Source: an uncultured Faecalicatena sp.
GTDB lineage: Bacteria; Bacillota; Clostridia; Lachnospirales; Lachnospiraceae
Assembly: GCA_902489075.1 (NCBI GenBank)
Contig: CABTYO010000001.1
Span: 124,001-188,000 of the forward strand
Direction of reading: 5' to 3'
DNA length: 64,000 bases
Part shown: positions 17,736-25,819 of the stretch, piece by piece
Layout: each line of letters opens with the position of its first letter
How positions within the stretch are numbered: the stretch's first letter is position 1
Notes under the pieces: generated by a model
Seen by the model: only the letters and a program-made list of their open reading frames with translations
Database searches by the model: none
Told to the model about the DNA's origin: nothing
Program-made: the position numbers and the translations under genes

Positions 17736-18802
17736 CTCGCGGAATACCGATACTGCTGCGGCGTAACTTTGTACTTCTTTTTAAACTGGTTATAGAATGC
17801 CGTCCGGTTCTCGAACCCGAGCCGGTGGATGATATCCGCCGTGCTCATCTGGGTGTTGAGCAGCATATTAGCCGCCTCGCTCAGGCAGATGTCGCGGATG
17901 TAGACCGGCAGTGTCTGCCCGGTATGCTCCAGGAAGACCCGGTTGATATAATTTGCATTATAATTCAAAGCTTCGCTGACTTCCGCCAGTGAAATCCTCC
18001 TCTTGTTGGCATTTACATAGTTCAATGTCCTCTCAAAAAGGTTCTGCCCGGACAGGTTCTGGAATCTTGTGTTGGAACTGGTATAAAGTGCCGGAGACTG
18101 CAGATAGTAAAAGAGTCTCTTAATGCATCCGTTCACAATGTCATGATACCCGGGAGTCTGATGTAATAATTCCTCAGTAATGACATAAAATGCCTCCTCA
18201 ATATTCACAGCGTGTTTCTCCAGCCCTGTGCGGATTGGCGCAAAATCTATGTAATCAATCTGCTCGGACTCTTTCTGGTTCCGGGCAAAAAAATCGAAGA
18301 GTTCATGCTTCATATCTGGAATGGATTCCAGATGAAGTTCATCTAAATATTCCTTTGTAAAACTTAAATATAAGACGGTAAAACTGGACTGATGCCCTTC
18401 CACATGCCGTACGTTCTGGTTGATGATGCATGCTTCCCCGGGATGGTAGCGGCGGTGCTTCCCTTCAATCAGAAAATCGAGCTGTCCATCCAGAAGATAG
18501 ACAAATTCGAAGTAATTGTGCTTATGCAGTCCGCTGATACTTTCCGGCTGATTCTCGGTATAAGCAAAAATCTGATTATGCATATCAAGGAAAGTATGGG
18601 TTGAGAACCTGGTATCGTAATCTCTTAAAAAGAGCTGAAAAGGGGCAGTCAGGCTGTATATACTATATTCTCCTGATTCCGTATGGGGAAAAATCAAGGG
18701 GCGCTTGTCCACCAGACCATGTGGAATGTATGCCTGTGTCTGCCAGCAGGATTCAGGAAACTGAAAATGCCTAAATAAAAGTTTTAACATGCGTTCTTTC
18801 AT
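17714..18802 (-). CDS. AraC-family transcriptional regulator
   Basis: A 362-residue regulator. The cupin part (HKHNYFEFVYLLDGQLDFLIEG, NQNVRHVEGHQS) is near residues 90-150, and the C-terminal double helix-turn-helix includes LAEVSEALNYNANYINRVFLE and TADIIHRLGFENRTAFYNQFKK. AAGGAGA supports ATG 18802. It is divergent from the GH2 gene, so it probably controls the GH2-MFS-GH3-GH78 run. The last six residues (KGVRPF) and the stop codon are encoded by the inverted-repeat element, which suggests that the element replaced the original end of the gene. Confidence 0.92.
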   Translation of the reverse strand: MKERMLKLLFRHFQFPESCWQTQAYIPHGLVDKRPLIFPHTESGEYSIYSLTAPFQLFLRDYDTRFSTHTFLDMHNQIFAYTENQPESISGLHKHNYFEFVYLLDGQLDFLIEGKHRRYHPGEACIINQNVRHVEGHQSSFTVLYLSFTKEYLDELHLESIPDMKHELFDFFARNQKESEQIDYIDFAPIRTGLEKHAVNIEEAFYVITEELLHQTPGYHDIVNGCIKRLFYYLQSPALYTSSNTRFQNLSGQNLFERTLNYVNANKRRISLAEVSEALNYNANYINRVFLEHTGQTLPVYIRDICLSEAANMLLNTQMSTADIIHRLGFENRTAFYNQFKKKYKVTPQQYRYSASKGVRPF

Positions 18803-19072
18803 ATACTTCTCCTTAAATTAGAATGGTGAAAAAATGATACAGTTATCGATCTGATATGTAGGATATAAGCATTGTTGCGATCTGTATAAATGTTTAATAT
18901 TAACTATAGCATAACAAATCATGCCACTGCCTGCAATAGATATATGCAGAATACACAACCGTGCGGTATATACAAAGATACAGGGTTTACAAAACACGGA
19001 ATATCTAATGGTGTGATATAGAAAAAGGATATATAGAAAAATGCACAAAATTGATACAAGGGAGGAATCCAA

Positions 19073-21418
19073 GTGAAAGCATTAGACTTTAATGAAGGGT
19101 GGACCTTCTGCAAAGAAGGCGTCACATCGCCGCAGCAGGTAACGCTCCCCCATGATGCCATGCTGTTTAAGGGGAGAAAGCCCGACAATCCGTCGGGAGG
19201 TGCCTGTGCCTGTTTCGGAGGAGGCGTATACCGATATGAGAAAATAGTACACGCACCGAAGGAGTGGCAAGGCTGTGCCGTACAGCTCTATTTTGAGGGA
19301 GCATACATGAAATCGACAGTTCTTCTTAATGGTAAAACGGTCGGGGGCTGCACATATGGCTATTCAGCCTTTCTGGTCACTCTGGACGGACTGCGTTATG
19401 GTGAAGAAAACCTGATCACTGTGATTGTGGAAAATGACAAGATGCCTAATTCAAGATGGTACACAGGAAGCGGAATCTACCGCCCGGTCCATCTGCTCAT
19501 CGGGAAAAAGGAGCACATCAGATGGCAGGGCGTGAAGATAAACACTCTTTCCTGTTCCCCCGCAAAAATCCGGGTGCAGACCAATCACACAGGTGGAGAC
19601 GTGGAAGTGGAAATACTGTATGGCAAAAAGGCTGTGGCAGCGGCAAAGGGAGAGGATGTGGAAGTCCAGATTCCGGACGCAAAGCTCTGGAGCGCTGACA
19701 CTCCGAACCTGTACCAGTGTCGTGTGACGCTGAAAGATGGCGGTGAGATTCAGGATCAGGTGACAGAAGATTTTGGCATCCGTATGATTGAATACAGTAA
19801 TAAGGGATTGTTCATCAACGGCAAAGAGACACTGCTCAAAGGCGGATGCGTCCATCACGACAATGGAATCCTTGGCGCAAAGACATTTGCCGAGTCTGAG
19901 TGGCGGCGTGTGCGGATCTTGAAGGAAAGCGGATATAATGCAATCCGTAGCTCTCATAACCCATGTGCCATAGAGATGATGAAGGCATGTGATTATTACG
20001 GCATATATATTATGGATGAGACTTGGGATATGTGGTATTCCCACAAAAATAAATACGATTATGCATCCGACTTTATGGAAGGCTACCGGTTTGATCTGAA
20101 ATCCATGGTAGAGAAAGATTATAACCATCCATCGGTGATCATGTATTCGATTGGAAATGAAGTGTCTGAGCCTGCAACGAAAAAAGGCGGTAAGCTGGCA
20201 AAAGAGATGGTGGAATATCTCCATCAGATGGACCAGTCAAGACCTGTTACAGGAGGCTTTAATCTGATGATTATGGCAAAGGCGGCAGAAGGAAAGGGGA
20301 TATACAAAGAAGAAGGCGGCAGAGATAACAAGACAGAGAAACAGATGAACAGCTCCATGATGTTTAACGTAATCACATCCATGGTAGGAAGCGGGATGAA
20401 TAAAGCCGGAAATTCGAAAAAGGTAGACGCCGTGACCAGCCCGGCGCTCGATACACTGGACATCGCAGGCTATAACTATGCATCAGGAAGATACCCGCTG
20501 GAAGCAAAATGCCATCCGGACAGAGTTATTTTCGGCAGCGAGACCTTCCCGAAAGAAATCGCAAAGAACTGGAAAATGGTGGAGTCCTACCCTTACCTGA
20601 TCGGAGACTTTATGTGGACCTCCTGGGATTATCTGGGAGAAGCCGGAAGCGGGGCATGGGGATACACATCAGACTCGGTTGGCTTTGAAAAGCCATATCC
20701 GTGGATATTGGCGGAGATGGGGGCACTTGATATCCTCGGCAATCCGAACGGACAGCTTTTCTGGGCACAGGCGGTGTGGAAAGCCCTGAAAGCCCCGGTC
20801 ATAGCAGCACAGCCGGTGAACCATCCCGGAAAGCGCCCGGCAAAGTCCGCCTGGAGAGGGACAAACGCGCTTCCCACGTGGTCATGGAAAGGGTGTACGG
20901 GGAATAAAGCGGTTGTAGAAGTATACTATGATGCGGCAAAGGTAGATTTGTTCTTAGACAACAGGAAAGTCGGTTCAAAAGCATTCAAGGACTGCCGGGC
21001 TGTCTTCAAGATGAAATACACTCCTGGAACGCTTAAGGCTGTGGCATACGATGCGGCAGGAAATGTAATCGGGCAGAATCAGTTAGTCTCGGCAAAGGAG
21101 AACTTGATAGTCCGCATCCTCCCGGAAAAAGAACAGGCATCCCCAGGGGAAATCCTCTACATATCTGTGCAGGTCACAGATGAAGACGGAAACGTGGAGA
21201 GTAACGCAGACCGCAGGCTTGAGGCAGAAGTAAAGGGCGGTGAGCTGCTGGGATTCGGAAGCGCCAATCCGCGTACAGAAGAATCCTACGTTCAGGGAGC
21301 CTACACGACACATTATGGATATGCGCAGGCGGTCGTGCGGGCAGGAAATGAGCGGGATGTCACCGTGATTATACATGATGGAAAAGAAGTATATGAGAAA
21401 AAAATTCCAATTTTATAG
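19073..21418 (+). CDS. glycoside hydrolase family 2 (beta-galactosidase-like)
   Basis: A 781-residue cytosolic GH2 enzyme. It has an N-terminal jelly roll (LNEGWTF-type start, YFEGAYMKSTVLLNG), an immunoglobulin-like domain, a TIM barrel with acid/base E363 in SIGNEVSEP and nucleophile E490 in FGSETFPKE, then C-terminal Ig-like domains. RSSHNPCAIEMMKACDYYG is a family hallmark. The start is GTG, chosen because GGAGG (19061-19065) is 7 bases upstream. It is the first gene of the run divergent from the AraC gene. The substrate could be a beta-galactoside or beta-glucuronide. Confidence 0.9.
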   Translation: MKALDFNEGWTFCKEGVTSPQQVTLPHDAMLFKGRKPDNPSGGACACFGGGVYRYEKIVHAPKEWQGCAVQLYFEGAYMKSTVLLNGKTVGGCTYGYSAFLVTLDGLRYGEENLITVIVENDKMPNSRWYTGSGIYRPVHLLIGKKEHIRWQGVKINTLSCSPAKIRVQTNHTGGDVEVEILYGKKAVAAAKGEDVEVQIPDAKLWSADTPNLYQCRVTLKDGGEIQDQVTEDFGIRMIEYSNKGLFINGKETLLKGGCVHHDNGILGAKTFAESEWRRVRILKESGYNAIRSSHNPCAIEMMKACDYYGIYIMDETWDMWYSHKNKYDYASDFMEGYRFDLKSMVEKDYNHPSVIMYSIGNEVSEPATKKGGKLAKEMVEYLHQMDQSRPVTGGFNLMIMAKAAEGKGIYKEEGGRDNKTEKQMNSSMMFNVITSMVGSGMNKAGNSKKVDAVTSPALDTLDIAGYNYASGRYPLEAKCHPDRVIFGSETFPKEIAKNWKMVESYPYLIGDFMWTSWDYLGEAGSGAWGYTSDSVGFEKPYPWILAEMGALDILGNPNGQLFWAQAVWKALKAPVIAAQPVNHPGKRPAKSAWRGTNALPTWSWKGCTGNKAVVEVYYDAAKVDLFLDNRKVGSKAFKDCRAVFKMKYTPGTLKAVAYDAAGNVIGQNQLVSAKENLIVRILPEKEQASPGEILYISVQVTDEDGNVESNADRRLEAEVKGGELLGFGSANPRTEESYVQGAYTTHYGYAQAVVRAGNERDVTVIIHDGKEVYEKKIPIL

Positions 21419-21472
21419 AAGTTTTTTATAGAGAGGAATGTTTTTTGATTAGAAGAAAGAGAGGAAATGAAG

Positions 21473-22849
21473 ATGAAAGAAAAAAGGGTAAAAGCCACAA
21501 ATCCAAATAAGATTGGTGTGGTAAAATTTATGGGATGGCAGAGCAGAGGTGCCTCTCTGGCGTGTATCACCATTGTGATGGGGTATCTGATGATTTTCTG
21601 TACGGATACACTGGGGCTCTCAGCAGGCACAGTCGGAACACTAATGATGGTCAGTAAGGTATTCGACGGAATATCAGATTTCATAGCATGCTATATTATT
21701 GACAATACACACACAAGATGGGGAAAGGGACGGCCGTATGAGTTCTGCATTATAGGAGTCTGGGTTTGTACTATGCTGTTGTTCTATACACCAACAGGAT
21801 GGAGCACCATTGTAAAATGTATCTGGGTATTTGTGATGTACACAATGGTATTCTCTGTATTTTCCACGCTGTTATTTTCCGCACAGACACCATATATGAT
21901 CCGTGCCTTCGATGATAATCCGCAGAAGATTGCAAAAGTTGGTGCACTTGGTGGTATAGTAATCATGGTTGTGGCGATGGTTGTATCCGTCAGCTTCCCT
22001 GTTTTAATGGGAAAGATGGCGACAAGTCCACAGGGGTGGAGAACATTGATTACGATTTATGCACTGCCACTGATGGTGATTGGTATGTTCCGTTTTATTC
22101 TGGTAAAAGAAAACCCGGAAATAGACCTGGCGGCAGGAGAATCTAAGGTTAAAGTCAGCGATATTATTACATGCCTGCGCAAAAACAAATACGTCTGGAT
22201 GTTTGCGGGGATGGTTGGTGCTTATACGGTGACGACAGGTTTTGGTGCAGCATCTTATTACTTCACTTATGTTGTAGGCGATATCAGTATGATGGGTGTT
22301 ATTACCATGTTGGGTGTAGTGACATTGCCTGTTATGTTCGTATTTCCAACTTTAATGAAAAAGTTCTCAGCGTCCCAGATGATTTTTATCGGTGCAGGAA
22401 TCGGTGCAGTGGGATACTTGATTCTCTTTTTTGCAAAAGCAAATATGCCGATGCTGGTTGCAGGAACGATTCTGATGGGAGTAGGACAATTTCCGGTCGC
22501 TTACCTTCAGGCGAACATCATCATGCAGTTAGCTGATTATAATGAATTTATCGGTCTGCCGAGAATGGACAGCTCCGTTGGAGTTGTGGCAGGAGCCTTA
22601 AGCAAAGTTGGTGCAGGAATTGGTTCCGGAATTACAGGATTGTTCCTGGGACTGGCAGGTTATGCAGGGGCTGCTGCTGTCCAGAGCGAAAGCGCAATCT
22701 TTGCAATCCGCGCGTTGTACAGTATTGCACCTATGATCTGTGTACTATTGATGGGATTCTTTGCAATAAAAATGCTGCCTTTGGATAAAAAAGGACAAGA
22801 GATCAGCGTTGCGCTGGAAGAGAAACGTGCAAAGGTACTTGAGAAGTAA
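21473..22849 (+). CDS. GPH-family sugar:cation symporter (MFS)
   Basis: A membrane transporter of about 458 residues and 12 helices, with DGISDFIACYIIDNTHTRWGKGRP (the conserved loop with Asp after helix 2) and LADYNEFIGLPRMDS. It belongs to the MelB/YicJ type. ATG 21473 has AGAGAGG at a good distance; the in-frame ATG at 21467 is only 2 bases from it. The likely role is import of the glycosides processed by the surrounding enzymes. A copy of the 21-base repeat arm follows the stop codon at once. Confidence 0.9.
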   Translation: MKEKRVKATNPNKIGVVKFMGWQSRGASLACITIVMGYLMIFCTDTLGLSAGTVGTLMMVSKVFDGISDFIACYIIDNTHTRWGKGRPYEFCIIGVWVCTMLLFYTPTGWSTIVKCIWVFVMYTMVFSVFSTLLFSAQTPYMIRAFDDNPQKIAKVGALGGIVIMVVAMVVSVSFPVLMGKMATSPQGWRTLITIYALPLMVIGMFRFILVKENPEIDLAAGESKVKVSDIITCLRKNKYVWMFAGMVGAYTVTTGFGAASYYFTYVVGDISMMGVITMLGVVTLPVMFVFPTLMKKFSASQMIFIGAGIGAVGYLILFFAKANMPMLVAGTILMGVGQFPVAYLQANIIMQLADYNEFIGLPRMDSSVGVVAGALSKVGAGIGSGITGLFLGLAGYAGAAAVQSESAIFAIRALYSIAPMICVLLMGFFAIKMLPLDKKGQEISVALEEKRAKVLEK

Positions 22850-22850
22850 G

Positions 22851-22871
22851 CAAGGAGGTCAGACCCTTTTG
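22851..22871 (+). repeat. single arm of the 17.6-kb repeat element
   Basis: 19 of 21 bases match the left arm of the element at 17588, directly after the symporter stop codon. The matching right arm was not found nearby. It can form a short GGTC/GACC hairpin followed by TTTT, so it may act as a terminator. Confidence 0.7.
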
Positions 22872-23027
22872 AAATGATAATCAGAAAAAACAAAAGATGA
22901 TTAAAAAGTGAACGCCAAAGCAAAATTGTGTACAGACAAAAAAAGAAAAAGCATTATGATTATTAAGGTAGGACGTGAAAATCCATGTCTGAAATGTTGA
23001 AGCGTATTCGAAAAATGGAGGTTAAGT

Positions 23028-25778
23028 ATGGCACAGGAAAAGTATACCGCACAAAATTCTACGATACAGGAGGTCCTGTCTGAGGCACGGGCGCTGGACT
23101 TCATGAACCAGATGGCTCCGGGAATGGCAGATTCTCCGGTGATGAGTTATTTAAACGGCGTACCGCTTGCACAGCTCATGGAGAACATGCCAGATAAAAG
23201 GGATCTGTTTCAGGCACTGCTGGATCTGGCGAATGGAAAAGAAATATCCGTTACGGTGCAGGATCCGAAAAAGGTGCTCCCACGTGTCAACGACTCAGAG
23301 GAATTTGTCTACGATATTGATGATGTAGATGGAAGGATGTATATGCTGGATCATGGATTTTCCGGCTGTCTGGTCGTACGTTTTACCAAAGAAATGGACG
23401 AAGCAGTCTACGGGAAAGTAACCTGTGGAGGAATGAAGCTGCCACAGGGAATGATTAAAAAAATGGAAGCTGCGGGCGGTATCCAGATGTTCGGGATACC
23501 GGTGCGGGATATCTGTACGGAGTATGCGAAGGAATATACGCTTCATCTGGAAGGGTTCATGGATGTGGACGGCAATACGATGGAGCCGCAGGACATTATG
23601 GTGAGGACACTGCCAATGCCGGAGCGGGATTCCTCATATGCAGAGCATGATGCAGTTGCGCTTCAGGCCGCGAGGGAGGGAATCGTGCTTCTGAAAAATG
23701 AAGGGCATGTGTTCCCATTAAGTCCCGACTGTGAATTGGAAGTCAAAGGGGCGAACCAGTTCCGTTTGGGCGCAGTGGGTGCAGGGAAGATCAATCCCCG
23801 CTACTATATGAACCTGAAACGTGCACTTAAGGAATGTTCCGGCTTTCAGGTGAGAGAACAGGCAGATACAGGGGTGATTGTCATCAGCCGTGCTTCGGGA
23901 GAAAATTATGACAATAATGCGGCAAAAGGGGAGTTTTATCTGACAGAGGCAGAGGAAGAGACGGTACGTGAGATGACATCCCGTTGCAGCAAAGTAGTGG
24001 CTGTGATTAATTCCGGCTACCCGATGGACCTTCGCTGGACAGAAAAGTATGGAGTCAAAGCAGTCGTATGGTGCGGTTTTCCGGGAATGCTGGGAGGTCA
24101 GGCACTGGTAGAAATCCTGGATGGCCGGGTGAATCCTTCGGGCAAGCTGCCGGATACATGGAGCCTGGATTATTTTGATATTCCATCCAGTGCAAACTTC
24201 TATCTCCCAAAGGATGGGGAGGCGGCGCTGTCTGCCGACAGTCCTTACTTTGTGGATACATTTTATGAAGAAGATATCTATGTGGGATACCGGTATTTTG
24301 AGACCTTCAAAAAGCCGGTGGCTTACCCCTTTGGATTCGGCCTGTCCTATACAGATTTTACAATTTCAGCACAGTATAAAGAGGGCAGAGTCAAGGCATC
24401 TGTAACAAATACAGGTGACCGGGCAGGGAAAGAGGTCGTCCAGATCTATGTTCAGATTCCAGATGGTAAGCTGGAGCAGCCGGATAAGAGGCTGGTCGGC
24501 TTTGCTAAGACAAAATGTCTGGAACCGGGGGAGACACAGGAACTGGAGATCGGGATACCAGAGAAGAACTTATCTTCCTTTGATACTGACAGGGCCTGCT
24601 GGATTCTGGAACCGGGTGAATATACATTTTACGCAGGAAACTGTGTAAACAATGTGGATAAATGTGGTACATACTGTCTGGATGTGGAAAAAGTAATCTT
24701 CCAGTCAGAAAATCTCATGAAGCTGCCTGTAGAGATGGAGGTGCTGAGCAAGAAAAATCCTGATTTCCCAAGGGGCACACAGTCCGGGCTGAAAAAGGAG
24801 TATCAGGAGCTGACACCGAAAACGGAAAGAAGACACTATACAGAAGCGGAATTATCTGTAAAGCCAGAAGGTCTTTCCGAAGCCGGTAAGACAACAGAAT
24901 CTGCCGACACTGCCAGTATTGCGGCTGATTTGGCGGCTCAATTGAGTATCGAAGAACTCGCGCGTTTCAGTGTATGTGCCTCCCACGGCTGGGGCATGCA
25001 CGAGACTGGTGAGGCAGGGCGGATTTACCGTCTGGAAGGAAGGGATTTGCCGCGTTATGCAGTGGCAGACGGCAATAACGGCGTCAATGTGAACCGTCCG
25101 AATATCGGAATGCCATGCAGCAACACCGTATGTGCCACATGGAACAGGGACATTCCATACGAAGTTGGAAGGGTGATCGCTGAGGAGGCGAAAGAAAATG
25201 ACATCAGTATGATTCTGGCTCCGGCCATGAACATCCACAGAAATCCACTGAATGGAAGGCATCCTGAATATTTCAGCGAGGACCCGTATCTGGCTGGAAC
25301 CATGGCAGGATACCAGAGCAAGGGACTGGAGGAACATGGTGTTTCCAGCAGCATGAAGCATGTCATCGCCAATAACTGTGAGGCAGCCAGAAAACGCAAC
25401 CACAGTTTTATTACGGAACGTGCACTGAGGGAAATTTATCTGAAAGTGTTTGAATATGCGATTTCCGTGCATCAGCCGGATTCCATCATGACTTCTTATA
25501 ATGCATGTAACGGATGCTTTGCAGCGGAAGATGAAGAACTGATCCAGGGCATTTTCCGCAGGGAGTTCGGTTTTGATGGCTTTGTGATGACAGACTGGAA
25601 TTCTTATGACACTGCAGATGTAGCCGAGGCAGTGCGTGCCGGGAACTGCTGGATGACACCGGGGACGACGGACGATACGTATGTCCGCCCTATTATTGAA
25701 GGCGTCGAAAATGGCAGGATTGAAGAAGAGCGCTTAAGGAGTAATGTGAGACATATTTTAGAAGTTGTTTTAAAATAG
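23028..25778 (+). CDS. domain-permuted glycoside hydrolase family 3
   Basis: A 916-residue cytosolic enzyme with reversed GH3 domain order. A helical module occupies residues 11-71. The alpha/beta sandwich follows (LKNEGHVFPL; VVWCGFPGMLGGQALVEILDG; residues about 200-400), then fibronectin-III (FGFGLSYTDF; residues about 430-560), and last the TIM barrel (residues about 640-916) with ILAPAMNIHRNPLNGRHPEYFSED, KHVIANNCEAARKRN and nucleophile D856 in FVMTDWN. This order is known from some rumen clostridial beta-glucosidases. GGAGG precedes ATG 23028. It probably removes a terminal beta-linked sugar from imported glycosides. Confidence 0.9.
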   Translation: MAQEKYTAQNSTIQEVLSEARALDFMNQMAPGMADSPVMSYLNGVPLAQLMENMPDKRDLFQALLDLANGKEISVTVQDPKKVLPRVNDSEEFVYDIDDVDGRMYMLDHGFSGCLVVRFTKEMDEAVYGKVTCGGMKLPQGMIKKMEAAGGIQMFGIPVRDICTEYAKEYTLHLEGFMDVDGNTMEPQDIMVRTLPMPERDSSYAEHDAVALQAAREGIVLLKNEGHVFPLSPDCELEVKGANQFRLGAVGAGKINPRYYMNLKRALKECSGFQVREQADTGVIVISRASGENYDNNAAKGEFYLTEAEEETVREMTSRCSKVVAVINSGYPMDLRWTEKYGVKAVVWCGFPGMLGGQALVEILDGRVNPSGKLPDTWSLDYFDIPSSANFYLPKDGEAALSADSPYFVDTFYEEDIYVGYRYFETFKKPVAYPFGFGLSYTDFTISAQYKEGRVKASVTNTGDRAGKEVVQIYVQIPDGKLEQPDKRLVGFAKTKCLEPGETQELEIGIPEKNLSSFDTDRACWILEPGEYTFYAGNCVNNVDKCGTYCLDVEKVIFQSENLMKLPVEMEVLSKKNPDFPRGTQSGLKKEYQELTPKTERRHYTEAELSVKPEGLSEAGKTTESADTASIAADLAAQLSIEELARFSVCASHGWGMHETGEAGRIYRLEGRDLPRYAVADGNNGVNVNRPNIGMPCSNTVCATWNRDIPYEVGRVIAEEAKENDISMILAPAMNIHRNPLNGRHPEYFSEDPYLAGTMAGYQSKGLEEHGVSSSMKHVIANNCEAARKRNHSFITERALREIYLKVFEYAISVHQPDSIMTSYNACNGCFAAEDEELIQGIFRREFGFDGFVMTDWNSYDTADVAEAVRAGNCWMTPGTTDDTYVRPIIEGVENGRIEEERLRSNVRHILEVVLK

Positions 25779-25819
25779 AAAACTAGGGCGTGTTTGAAAA
25801 TTCAGAAAGGGAAAGACGG

